Source: Dyadobacter sp. 50-39 (GTDB taxonomy: Bacteria > Bacteroidota > Bacteroidia > Cytophagales > Spirosomataceae). From it: DNA of 64,000 bases. The notes under the pieces were generated by a model. The model was not told where the DNA came from and did no database searches. It saw only the letters and a program-made list of their open reading frames with translations. Below are positions 51,691 through 60,699 of this stretch, in pieces. The stretch covers positions 496,001 to 560,000 of the forward strand of contig MKSR01000029.1 in NCBI GenBank assembly GCA_001898145.1, given 5' to 3'. A program made the translations under genes and the position numbers. Position 1 is the first letter of the stretch. Every line of letters begins with the position of its first letter.

Positions 51691-52497
51691 ATGTACTGGC
51701 TTCGCTATCTGCTCAAAGAACCTTACCATGCCCTCGGCTCCGCCCGGAACCGGGAATTTATGGCGTTGCTCCTCAAATACGGGAACCGCGCGCGTTACCA
51801 GCTGACGGACGTGGCTTTCGGAGGGTTGAAACTGAAAGTGCCTGATACGATGTCGTTCCTATGGCAGCACAAGGAAATCTTTGCGGACGAGTTCTATTAT
51901 TTCGAAAGCAAGGAAACTCAACCTGTCATTTTCGATTGCGGCGCCAATATTGGAATGAGCGTTCTATATTTCAAAAAGTTGTTCCCTCATGCCCGACTGC
52001 TTGCATTCGAAGCAGAACCCGCCATTGCATCGCTCCTCCGCCAGAACCTGGAAAGCAATGGCATACAGGGTGTGGAGATTATCGACAAGGCGGTTTGGAC
52101 GAATGAGGATGGCATCTGGTTCGGGAGCGAGTCGGCGGATTCTTCCTCCATCTACTCCACCGCGCAAAAGCGCAAAATTGAGTCCATTCGCCTGAAAGAT
52201 TTCCTGGAAAAGGAAAACCGCATTGATTTTCTCAAAATCGATATCGAGGGCGCGGAAATAGAGGTATTGCACGATTGCCGTAACGCGCTGGCGCATGTGC
52301 AGCATCTTTTTGTGGAGTTTCACTCTTACATTGGAAATGCGCAGGGCCTGGCGGATGTGGTAAAGGTTTTTGAAGAAAACGGCTTCCGCTATTACGTGGA
52401 TACCAACCAGCACCGGCTACGGCCCTTTGTGAACCATCGCTACCGGGGCAACGACGTGATGGACCTGCAATTGAATATTTTCGGCTGGCGCGAATAA
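51691..52497 (+). CDS. FkbM-family methyltransferase
   Basis: 268 residues. FDCGANIGMSVLYFKKLFPHARLLAFEAEP is the SAM-binding first half; IDFLKIDIEGAEIEVLHDC the FkbM acidic segment; VEFHSY near the end. FkbM enzymes are 2-O or 3-O methylating enzymes of secondary metabolites and surface sugars. Last of the tight rightward group; convergent with the dehydrogenase gene (7 bases). Confidence 0.92.
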   Translation: MYWLRYLLKEPYHALGSARNREFMALLLKYGNRARYQLTDVAFGGLKLKVPDTMSFLWQHKEIFADEFYYFESKETQPVIFDCGANIGMSVLYFKKLFPHARLLAFEAEPAIASLLRQNLESNGIQGVEIIDKAVWTNEDGIWFGSESADSSSIYSTAQKRKIESIRLKDFLEKENRIDFLKIDIEGAEIEVLHDCRNALAHVQHLFVEFHSYIGNAQGLADVVKVFEENGFRYYVDTNQHRLRPFVNHRYRGNDVMDLQLNIFGWRE

Positions 52498-52504
52498 GCT
52501 GTTT

Positions 52505-53770
52505 TCAGAGCCGTGAATCGACCATATCCTGCGGCAATACCGATTTCAGGTCAAATATAACCGAGTCTGCCGCGGTAAACTCACTGAATTCCATGGCCCG
52601 GAACTCCTCGTGTGCCACCGCCAGAATCACGGCTTCGTAACTTCCGGCAGGCTTATCCAGCAAGGCTATGTTGTATTCCGCCAATACCTGCTCGCCCGAC
52701 GCCCAGGGATCGTGGATTTCAACCTGCATCCCGAAATCCGAAAGTTCACGATAGACATCAATTACCCGTGTATTACGAATGTCGGGGCAATTTTCCTTGA
52801 ACGTAATCCCCAGGATCAACACCCGGCTTCCTTCTATCCTATGCCCTTTGCGGATCATCAGCTTCACCAGTTTGTTCGCCACAAATACGCCCATCATATC
52901 ATTTACCCTGCGGCCGGAAAGAATTACCTGGGGATAATATCCGAGTGATTCGGCCTTGTAAGCCAGGTAATAGGGATCCACGCCAATGCAATGCCCGCCT
53001 ACCAGGCCTGGCTTGTATTTCAGGAAATTCCACTTGGTCGCCGCGGCTTCCAGCACCTCGGTGGTATCGATGTTCATCCGGTCGAAAATGAGCGCCAGTT
53101 CGTTCACGAACGAGATATTCACATCGCGCTGCGCATTTTCAATCGCCTTCGACGCCTCGGCAACTTTTATGCTGGAAGCCAGATGCGTCCCTGCCTCGAT
53201 CACCGACGCGTACAGGTTATCTACGAAGCTCGCTGTTTCGGGCGTAGAACCCGAGGTTACCTTTCGGATTTTGGTGAAAGTGTTTACTTTATCACCCGGG
53301 TTAATACGTTCGGGCGAATAGCCGCAAAAGAAATCCGCATTGTATTTCAAATTGCTCTCACGTTCCAATACCGGCACGCAGTCGTCCTCGGTACAGCCAG
53401 GATATACCGTCGATTCATAAATTATCACATCGCCGCTTTTCAGCATTTGCCCGATCATCCTGCTGGCTTTCAGTAAATGGGTAAGGTCAGGCTTTTTATA
53501 GTGGTCCACCGGCGTAGGCACCGTAACAATAAACACATTACATCCCTTCAATGCCTCTTCCTCCCATGAAAATGCAAGGTTAACGGCTTCGCGCAAATCC
53601 TGCCGTGGAATTTCCTTGGTGGTGTCGTAGGCATCTTTCAGCTCCTGCACACGCCTTTTATTGATATCGAAGCCCGTAACGGGATACTTTTTACTGAATG
53701 CCACAGCCAGTGGTAAACCGACGTAACCTAGGCCTATAACCGCAATTCTGACATCTGATCCGGGTAACAT
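52505..53770 (-). CDS. Nucleotide-sugar dehydrogenase, TviB/WbpA type
   Basis: 421 residues. NAD site IAVIGLGYVGLPLAVAFSKKY; the catalytic loop PGLVGGHCIGVDPYYLAYKAE holds the active-site Cys; VTVPTPVD and ILGITFKENCPDIRNT complete the family set. Most like UDP-GlcNAc 6-dehydrogenases TviB and WbpA; UDP-ManNAc dehydrogenase (WecC) is the alternative since an epimerase is present in the locus. Makes a UDP-uronic acid. Confidence 0.92.
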   Translation of the reverse strand: MLPGSDVRIAVIGLGYVGLPLAVAFSKKYPVTGFDINKRRVQELKDAYDTTKEIPRQDLREAVNLAFSWEEEALKGCNVFIVTVPTPVDHYKKPDLTHLLKASRMIGQMLKSGDVIIYESTVYPGCTEDDCVPVLERESNLKYNADFFCGYSPERINPGDKVNTFTKIRKVTSGSTPETASFVDNLYASVIEAGTHLASSIKVAEASKAIENAQRDVNISFVNELALIFDRMNIDTTEVLEAAATKWNFLKYKPGLVGGHCIGVDPYYLAYKAESLGYYPQVILSGRRVNDMMGVFVANKLVKLMIRKGHRIEGSRVLILGITFKENCPDIRNTRVIDVYRELSDFGMQVEIHDPWASGEQVLAEYNIALLDKPAGSYEAVILAVAHEEFRAMEFSEFTAADSVIFDLKSVLPQDMVDSRL

Positions 53771-53875
53771 GGATGGGGCAATGGTGAATGTTAGGCCATA
53801 AAACTAGGCATATTTCGTCCTACCAAAAAATTATTGGCAAAGGCGTTACCAAAGTGCAAAGTGAGCGTATGCTGC

Positions 53876-54808
53876 CTAATGCGCGTAGGGGTTTGGCGGG
53901 AAAATGTGCACCTGGAAGCCATCTTGCCGCATGGCATTCATGACCTGCTCAGAAGGCAGTTGCTTAAATATAACCGCGCACAGAATCTGGGACGGCATCA
54001 GCGAAGCTTTTACCAGAAAATCGTGCAATGCGAGTTTCCGTTTGATCTTCCGGAATGCGGCGGACGAATCGTCGGCCTTTTCCTGGGCATAGGAAGGATG
54101 ATAGTAGTTGTTGTTAATGCCTTTGAAAGCAACTGCCGGCAAGCCCATTCCGTTTGCAAGCTTGTCCATTTCCCGCTCCGAAAGTTTGAAAACATAATTG
54201 CCTACCGTTTCGAATGAGTAGCGGTTTTTCCAGTATTTCTGGAATGCCGTAGTGTCGAACCGGTCAAAAATATTCCTTAACGCCAGCAGTAAAGGCATTT
54301 TTGAAATAGGATCATGGGGCTCCACCAGGATCACCGCCTCACGCGCGACGCGCACCATCTCATACACGCCCAGGTACGGCCGCGGGAAATGATGATAGGC
54401 CTCCTTGCAGAAAACGTAATCGAAACTATTGTCGGCAAATGTCAGGTGCTCCACGTTCTCGACGGCATATTTTTCAATAAACCCTCTTTCCTTCGATAGA
54501 GGGAGAAATGTGCCAGCAATATCGCTGGCGGTCGAATCGAGCCCTTTTTTGAAAAAGTAACTGGCATCGAAGCCATAACCGTCCCCCACCGTCAGCCACG
54601 ACTTCTTCTCCTGCACAAACGGGTTGGTCAGTTCGAGCTGGCGCTTGTGGATCCAGTTGTTAATGGTCTGATGTGCATTGTCATACTCCCACAGCTCGAT
54701 GGCTTTATTTTTTGCCTCCGGTGTAGCATATTGCAACTCATACCATTCTGAATGCGCCTCGTGGCTTTTCTTTTCGCTTGACATTGGTGCGATATCGATT
54801 TTTGCCAT
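53876..54808 (-). CDS. Class I SAM-dependent methyltransferase
   Basis: 310 residues. The SAM motif is SWLTVGDGYGFDASYFFKKG; ENVEHLTFADNSFDYVFCKEAYHHFPRPYLGVYEMVRV is the middle region, typical of the Methyltransf_11 group. A long basic C-terminal extension may contact substrate. ATG at 54808; a second at 54784 is possible. Third methyltransferase in the locus; divergent from the GT4 gene. Confidence 0.87.
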   Translation of the reverse strand: MAKIDIAPMSSEKKSHEAHSEWYELQYATPEAKNKAIELWEYDNAHQTINNWIHKRQLELTNPFVQEKKSWLTVGDGYGFDASYFFKKGLDSTASDIAGTFLPLSKERGFIEKYAVENVEHLTFADNSFDYVFCKEAYHHFPRPYLGVYEMVRVAREAVILVEPHDPISKMPLLLALRNIFDRFDTTAFQKYWKNRYSFETVGNYVFKLSEREMDKLANGMGLPAVAFKGINNNYYHPSYAQEKADDSSAAFRKIKRKLALHDFLVKASLMPSQILCAVIFKQLPSEQVMNAMRQDGFQVHIFPPNPYAH

Positions 54809-54910
54809 AAAGATAGTTTCATCGACAAGATTAATTTAACGGCGCATACATTAATTTTAACGGTTAAAAATGGCTTTCCGAATGGAAAACGAGTTATTAA
54901 CAGCGATCAA

Positions 54911-56155
54911 ATGGTGCTTCAACTAAGTACTTTTCATTGGGAAGGGGGTGCAGGCGTCGCTGCGGCAAGGTTACATCAGGCATTGCTTCATGCCGGGGTC
55001 GGGTCCAATCTGATGGTTTCGCAAATCTCCCGGCCCGGCCCGCAAACCGCTGCCTGGGCGGACAATACCTGGAAATCCAGAAAAGCATGGGGTAATTTCG
55101 TTTTGGAAAGGCTCAGTTTCCTTCCGCACGAAAAGGACAAATCGGTCCGTTTCGCATTTTCCCCTGCCGCTGCCGGAGCCGACATTAGCCGGCACCCGCT
55201 CGTACAGCAAGCCAGCATCATTCATTTGCATTGGATCAACTTCGGGTTTCTTTCCATGAAATCGCTGGAAAGCCTGTTCGCGCTCGGAAAGCCGGTTGTG
55301 TGGACATTGCACGACATGTGGACGTTTACCGGCGGCTGCCACTATAACCGCGGCTGCGAACGGTACCTTTCGCATTGCTGCTACTGTCCCTATCTCAAAA
55401 AACCCGGCGAATATGATATCGCTTTCGCGCAATTCGAGCAGAAGCAGCGTATTTACCAACATGCAAACCTGACGCTCGTGTCCCCCAGCCGGTGGCTGAA
55501 CGGCCTGGTCCAAAAAGCCGCATTGACAACCGGTAAGCCTTCGCTGACGATTCCGAATTGCATTGATACCCGTTTTTTCAAACCCGGTGCCCGCGACGAG
55601 GCCCGAAGTGCGTTAGGACTACCTGCTGATAAAAAACTTCTGCTGTTTGCCGGCGCCAACACCCAGGATCCGCGGAAGGGCTTTGCCTACTTTCAGGAAG
55701 CGATGCGCCATCCATCGCTGAAAGAAGCCGAAGTAATGATCCTTGGGAAAGGAAAAGCCGAAAACTTCACCGATATGCCGGTTAAGGCCCATTTTCTGGG
55801 CAAAATCTCGGACGCCAGTCAAATGGTACAGGCATACAATGCCGCCGATATGCTCATCGTTCCTTCGCTGGAAGATAATCTTCCCAACACCATCATGGAA
55901 GCCATGGCATGCGGAACGCCCGTCGTTGGTTTCGATACCGGTGGTATTCCGGAAATGATAGGCCATATGGAAAATGGTTTCATAGCAGCACCAAAGTCCG
56001 CAGCTTCACTGTCCGAAGGCATTCTTTGGGTTATCGAACATAATGCGGATGGCTCGGTGTCTGCACGGGCGCGGGAAAAGGTTTTAGAGCATTACTCCGA
56101 AGAGGTGGTAGCCAGGCAGTATTCACAACTTTACGAATCCCTGCTTCATGGATAA
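54911..56155 (+). CDS. Glycosyltransferase family 4
   Basis: 414 residues, GT-B fold. N-terminal LQLSTFHWEGGAGVAAARLHQALLHAG; C-terminal donor motif PSLEDNLPNTIMEAMACGTPVVGFDTGGIPE. A Cys cluster in the acceptor domain (GCHYNRGCERYLSHCCYCPYL) is conserved in colanic-acid-type GT4 enzymes. It overlaps the next gene by eight bases, indicating co-translation. Confidence 0.94.
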   Translation: MVLQLSTFHWEGGAGVAAARLHQALLHAGVGSNLMVSQISRPGPQTAAWADNTWKSRKAWGNFVLERLSFLPHEKDKSVRFAFSPAAAGADISRHPLVQQASIIHLHWINFGFLSMKSLESLFALGKPVVWTLHDMWTFTGGCHYNRGCERYLSHCCYCPYLKKPGEYDIAFAQFEQKQRIYQHANLTLVSPSRWLNGLVQKAALTTGKPSLTIPNCIDTRFFKPGARDEARSALGLPADKKLLLFAGANTQDPRKGFAYFQEAMRHPSLKEAEVMILGKGKAENFTDMPVKAHFLGKISDASQMVQAYNAADMLIVPSLEDNLPNTIMEAMACGTPVVGFDTGGIPEMIGHMENGFIAAPKSAASLSEGILWVIEHNADGSVSARAREKVLEHYSEEVVARQYSQLYESLLHG

Positions 56156-56924
56156 CCCGCTGTTAACAATTATCACCGTCACCTTCCAGGCCGAAAAATA
56201 CCTCGGACGCACATTAAAGAGCGTGGAAAAAACCTTGTCGCAGGTGAAAGAAACTGCTCTGCTGGAATACCTGATCATCGACGGCGGCTCGAAAGACCAG
56301 ACGCTCATGATCGCCAATAGCTACAAGCATTTCGTATCGAAGGTACTGTCGGAGACAGATAAGGGGCTATACGATGCCATGAACAAGGGATTAAAACTGG
56401 CATCCGGGAAGTATGTATGGTTTTTGAACGCGGGGGACGAGGTGTACGACGAAGAGACACTTCAAAGACTCCTGTATTCACTTGAAACGGGAGCCGGGGT
56501 GTATTACAGCGATGCCATGATGGTGCGTGAGAACGGCGACGAAGTGGGCTTACGCAGCCAGTTCACACCCCATACACTACCCACCAACCTCCGCTGGCAG
56601 GACTTCGCATTGGGTATGAAGGTTTGCCACCAGGCTTTCATAGCACGCAGGGACATCGCTCCGCTTTATGAATATCAGAATCTCAGCGCAGATATCGACT
56701 GGGAGATAGAATGCCTCAAACGGGCAGAGAAAGTCCAATTTCTGCCATTCATCCTCTGCCGCTATCTGCTCGGAGGCCTGTCGGTCAAAAATCACCGGCG
56801 CTCGCTGACTGACCGTTACAAAGTACTCAAAAAGCACTTCGGACTTCTGCCGACCCTATTCAACCACGCCCGGATATTCTGGCGGGGTTATTGGTTCGCG
56901 AAAAAGAACGGAAAGTACTGGTAA
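56148..56924 (+). CDS. Glycosyltransferase family 2 (WcaE-like)
   Basis: 258 residues. LLTIITVTFQAEKYLGRTLKS, IIDGGSKDQTL, SETDKGLYDAMNKGLKLASGKYVWFLNAGDE are typical of GT2 enzymes in exopolysaccharide loci. It overlaps the GT4 gene end by eight bases and is convergent with the DUF4302 gene (13 bases). Last gene of the polysaccharide locus. Confidence 0.94.
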   Translation: MDNPLLTIITVTFQAEKYLGRTLKSVEKTLSQVKETALLEYLIIDGGSKDQTLMIANSYKHFVSKVLSETDKGLYDAMNKGLKLASGKYVWFLNAGDEVYDEETLQRLLYSLETGAGVYYSDAMMVRENGDEVGLRSQFTPHTLPTNLRWQDFALGMKVCHQAFIARRDIAPLYEYQNLSADIDWEIECLKRAEKVQFLPFILCRYLLGGLSVKNHRRSLTDRYKVLKKHFGLLPTLFNHARIFWRGYWFAKKNGKYW

Positions 56925-56937
56925 CGCGCCCTGGCCG

Positions 56938-58245
56938 TTATTCCCAGCTAATCCACGACTTCGCGTCTTTGGCACTGACCATATCGTAGGTAGTCTCCGA
57001 TGTCTGGATCAGGTAGAAGCCGCTGGAATCGAATAAAAGGTTTCCAGACTTTTCTACGGCACTGCCCGCAGGTATTTCCCCAAATGCCCCGTATTCGGTG
57101 AATACTACGCGACCGTCGGCAGTAAAAGTGGGCTTTGCCGGAGCATGTCCGTAATCCAGATAAATACCGTCCGCGTCATAAAAAATTGGCGCAAACGCGT
57201 CATACCTGCTATTGAATGCAGGGGCGTACATGTAGAATCCGTATGGCCGTCCCTGGCCATCTTTCAAATCTTTTACCTTGAAAGCGTCGTCGACACCGTT
57301 CACGTGGAATCCATTCGCCGAGCGCCAGTCGCCACCAGATTCAACAGGCGTCTGCCACCATCTTCTTGCCGCTGCCAGATCAACGGATATAGGTTTGATC
57401 GCGCTCACCACTATCCCGCTTGCTCCTCCCCCGCTGACACCGAGCTGTGTTGAATTAGCATTCCAGGTGATGTTGCTAAAACCGGTGATCGTTTGCGAAC
57501 CATTTATTAGTGGAGAGACGAACACGACGCCGCCTGGTGTTATATAATAATCCGTAGTGAAAGTTTTCGGCACATTTCCGTTCAACCAGGTCATTTTGAT
57601 CGTCCTCGTATCCTGGCCGACCGTAATTTCATAGGTATTTGCACCGAGCGTAACGCGCTTGAAATAAGGAATGTATTTCGCAATGTTATTAAACAACAAG
57701 GCCTTGGCTAAATCGCCATTCGTGTAGGCAGTCGCCTGCGCCTGCGTGGCCTTGGTGAGGACCATGCGGCTCTGGTTTTTGCGGCCAACCAGGGTTATCG
57801 TCTCGGCCTTTACCGAATCCGGAAAAATGCTGAATTCAAAATCCGACTTAAGACCTTCTCCCAGGACTCCGTTATTGACGTCCTTGTCAGGATCGGCCAG
57901 TACGTGCAGGTAAGAATAGGTATCGAATATTAATGAAGGCGTTTGCATTGCCTTCAACCGGTAGCTGCTCTCCTTCGACTTGGCAGCTGAGGCATCCGAA
58001 AAATCGGAGTACATCGTTACCCGGTTTTTATCGTCGAATTTGAAATAAAACCCGTAACTGCCGCCACCGCCGGGATAAATAACTGCATTCCAGCCATAGG
58101 GTGCTTCCACGAGCTGCTTTTCGTATGAAGCCAGTGCCGCGTTCAGGCGCACGTCCGCCGACTCTTCAAAAACCGTGTCGTCTTTGTTTTCGCAGGAGAA
58201 GAAAACAGTCGTCAGCAACAGCAGATATAAAAATGATCTCATCAT
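56938..58245 (-). CDS. DUF4302 lipoprotein
   Basis: 435 residues. Lipobox LLTTVFFSC with the Cys near residue 18 predicts an outer-membrane or surface lipoprotein. ASYEKQLVEAPYGWNAVIYPGGGGSYGFYFKF is the diagnostic DUF4302 segment. Function unknown; in Bacteroidota it occurs behind SusCD pairs with an HExxH lipoprotein, exactly as here (6-base gap). It may bind the imported substrate. Confidence 0.9.
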   Translation of the reverse strand: MMRSFLYLLLLTTVFFSCENKDDTVFEESADVRLNAALASYEKQLVEAPYGWNAVIYPGGGGSYGFYFKFDDKNRVTMYSDFSDASAAKSKESSYRLKAMQTPSLIFDTYSYLHVLADPDKDVNNGVLGEGLKSDFEFSIFPDSVKAETITLVGRKNQSRMVLTKATQAQATAYTNGDLAKALLFNNIAKYIPYFKRVTLGANTYEITVGQDTRTIKMTWLNGNVPKTFTTDYYITPGGVVFVSPLINGSQTITGFSNITWNANSTQLGVSGGGASGIVVSAIKPISVDLAAARRWWQTPVESGGDWRSANGFHVNGVDDAFKVKDLKDGQGRPYGFYMYAPAFNSRYDAFAPIFYDADGIYLDYGHAPAKPTFTADGRVVFTEYGAFGEIPAGSAVEKSGNLLFDSSGFYLIQTSETTYDMVSAKDAKSWISWE

Positions 58246-58251
58246 CTGGCA

Positions 58252-59184
58252 TTAAAAAAGTTTATTCATCGAAGTCCGCACCCTCTTCTGGAGACTGTAA
58301 AAATCAATTTTCCAGGTGTTTTTATAATAGGCTACAATAATAGCCTCTTTTTGCCGCAATGCGGCCTGCGCCTGCGCCTTTGTCACGCCATGCGGGCTCG
58401 TACCCTCCGGGATCGAATTGACGAGTTTATCAAAACCCACCTTACCCTCGGTAAGCATCATCGCGATCATTTCCACAAAATCTTCATCGAATGCCGAAGA
58501 ACTGTAAGCCGTGATGAAACCATCCCGGCGTGCATCCGCATCGCTCCAGTTGATCCAGTTCCCACCCTGATAATAGGACTTGGAAATATTCTTGTACTCC
58601 ACAGGATAGAGCACCGTCTGGTGCAGGATATGGCCGAATTCGTGGTGGATCGTGTGCAGGAACCAGTCTTTCACGAAGGAAGAATCCCGCCCGGGGTCGT
58701 ACCCTGACATTCCTTTGATTTTGAAAAGATTCACTCCGTACAAAATCACCTTGCGACCGCCCTCGGCGGTCCCCAGCGTAATGGAACCCTCGGAGTTGTA
58801 CTCGTTGCTACCGGATAGAATGAAGAATTTGGGGGAATACTTATTATAAAACACTTTACCCGCTTCCTCCACGTAAGGGTTCGTCCAGGCCTTCCTGATC
58901 GTGCTCAACAGCGGAACCACCTGTGCTTCGTCAGGCGGAACCAGATTTTTAGTGATGTTGCCAAACTCGAACTGGTCCCATTTGTACTTGGCCGAAATGT
59001 TGTAGGGAACCACAAGGCTGTCGTGAATCCACTTATCGACAGGGCCTTGCACCCAGTCGTCGCCGCCAAGTCCAGAAATATCGTCAACATTGCCGATGTC
59101 GTCTTCCTTGCAGGATGTAAGGCCTGTGCCGAGCAGCAGCGCGGCGACAATACAGTGGGTAAAATGCGTGAATATCGTTTTCAT
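58252..59184 (-). CDS. Substrate import-associated zinc metallohydrolase lipoprotein
   Basis: 310 residues. Lipobox GTGLTSC with Cys at 25. The zincin motif HEFGH is at about residues 181-185 in TIHHEFGHILHQTV, followed by a long helical region with a candidate Asp or Glu third ligand (SSAFDEDFVEMIAMM). The family is defined by linkage to TonB receptors; its substrate is unknown, probably a peptide or glycopeptide trimmed at the cell surface. Fifteen bases follow the SusD gene. Confidence 0.9.
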   Translation of the reverse strand: MKTIFTHFTHCIVAALLLGTGLTSCKEDDIGNVDDISGLGGDDWVQGPVDKWIHDSLVVPYNISAKYKWDQFEFGNITKNLVPPDEAQVVPLLSTIRKAWTNPYVEEAGKVFYNKYSPKFFILSGSNEYNSEGSITLGTAEGGRKVILYGVNLFKIKGMSGYDPGRDSSFVKDWFLHTIHHEFGHILHQTVLYPVEYKNISKSYYQGGNWINWSDADARRDGFITAYSSSAFDEDFVEMIAMMLTEGKVGFDKLVNSIPEGTSPHGVTKAQAQAALRQKEAIIVAYYKNTWKIDFYSLQKRVRTSMNKLF

Positions 59185-59199
59185 AATTGAATGGCTTTC

Positions 59200-60672
59200 C
59201 TATCTTGGATTTTGTGCTACACCCGAAAGTGCGGCTGTCTGCGGAATTTGTAATACCCTGCGATTGTCCCCCGCAGGAACGGTAATGACCGACCCGCCCC
59301 GGGTCGTATGGGTAACGGGCACATTGTAGCGTTGCAGATCGAACCACCGCATTCCCTCCTGCACAAATTCAACGCGCTTGAATTCCAGTACGGTGTTCAC
59401 AATGTTGTTCCTGAGGTTGTTCGACCTGAAATAGCTTTGCATGCTGGCGGCGGTAACCTTGTCGGTGGCGGCATTGTAGTTGGATACGCGCTTGCTGACG
59501 TAGGTGTTGAGATCGGTCAGGCAGGCGGCGGTATTGTTGAGGTACGCATTTGCCTCGATCCGGTTGAAAAGCACTTCCTCCACCGTGAAAACCGGCAGCA
59601 TGACATAAGGCTGTCCAATCTCCGCATTCACCGATTCACGCACAAAATACTCGTTCAGCTTGGGGATGAAATAGTTGTTGTCGCCGCGATAGTAAAGTGG
59701 AAATGCCCAGCTGGCCCCCCCGGCGATGATTTGCTCACTCGCCGAAATTTCCTGCCATTTGGCATAGGTCATTCCATAGCGATACGAGGCCACATACCGG
59801 CCATAGGTGGACGATGTTTCAACCAGCAGCAGGTTGGCATTTTCGGTAGCCCGTGAGTAGATATTGAACAGCTCCGCCGGCGACATGCTCGAATAAGTCG
59901 TGTTCCATGGACGCATGTTTTCTCCGAAGTTATTGCTTGGAAAAGCTGCATTGGCATATTGCAGCACCTTTTGATAATCCTTTTTCACCAGATAGAACCG
60001 GCTCGCGAATGCATTCGCTGCCGCCAGGTTGAAATGGTATTTCGGCACGGTGTAACTACCGTCGCTGATCAGCGGTAGGCCTTCCAGCAGGTCCTTTTCG
60101 ATCATCTGATATACATTAGCCACCGTCCCGCGTTCGTACTGCTTGATTACCACATCCTCGGGCACCGTCACATAGGGTACACCCGGGCTGTCGTTGGCCT
60201 GCTGCGGATCGAAAAATTTGCAGTAGTAGTTCACCAGCATGAAATGCGCATAGGCCCGGGCCAGCAGCGCCTCACCTTTCTGCGCATTGTAATTTTCGGG
60301 ATCGGATACTTTTCCGATAATGTCCAAAGCTTCGTTGGCCACGGAAATCGCGCGATAGCATTCCGCCCAGTACTGGTCGGGAGAATCCTGCTCGTCGACG
60401 GTAGCCTCTACCACTTCGAAAAGAAATGACGCGCGGTTGGTCTTGTCGTCCTCACCTACCCCTTTGTCAGCTACATTATCACTCATCCCTTCAGAAAATA
60501 CAACATAGCCTCCCTGCGGGTAAGCGGTAGTGAGGAGCTGCGATACTTTCTTAGGCGTGTTGATGATCGCCCGGGTACTGTCCGGCTCCTTCGAAAGGAA
60601 GTCCTCGCAACCGGCCAATGCCAGCAGCGGGAGGATCAGCATTATTTTCCTAAAATTTCTGATGGTAGTCAT
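59200..60672 (-). CDS. SusD/RagB-family substrate-binding lipoprotein
   Basis: 490 residues from MTTIRNF; an ATG six codons upstream (60690) is also possible. Lipobox LPLLALAGC. EALLARAYAHFMLVNYYCKFF is the TPR-like SusD repeat; LEFKRVEFVQEGMRWFDLQRYNVPV near the end is the family signature. It caps the SusC barrel and captures the ligand. Wording GVPYVTVPEDVV fits non-starch ligands, but specificity is not readable. Confidence 0.95.
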   Translation of the reverse strand: MTTIRNFRKIMLILPLLALAGCEDFLSKEPDSTRAIINTPKKVSQLLTTAYPQGGYVVFSEGMSDNVADKGVGEDDKTNRASFLFEVVEATVDEQDSPDQYWAECYRAISVANEALDIIGKVSDPENYNAQKGEALLARAYAHFMLVNYYCKFFDPQQANDSPGVPYVTVPEDVVIKQYERGTVANVYQMIEKDLLEGLPLISDGSYTVPKYHFNLAAANAFASRFYLVKKDYQKVLQYANAAFPSNNFGENMRPWNTTYSSMSPAELFNIYSRATENANLLLVETSSTYGRYVASYRYGMTYAKWQEISASEQIIAGGASWAFPLYYRGDNNYFIPKLNEYFVRESVNAEIGQPYVMLPVFTVEEVLFNRIEANAYLNNTAACLTDLNTYVSKRVSNYNAATDKVTAASMQSYFRSNNLRNNIVNTVLEFKRVEFVQEGMRWFDLQRYNVPVTHTTRGGSVITVPAGDNRRVLQIPQTAALSGVAQNPR

Positions 60673-60699
60673 ATCTTCCAAATGAATCATCTCAATCCT

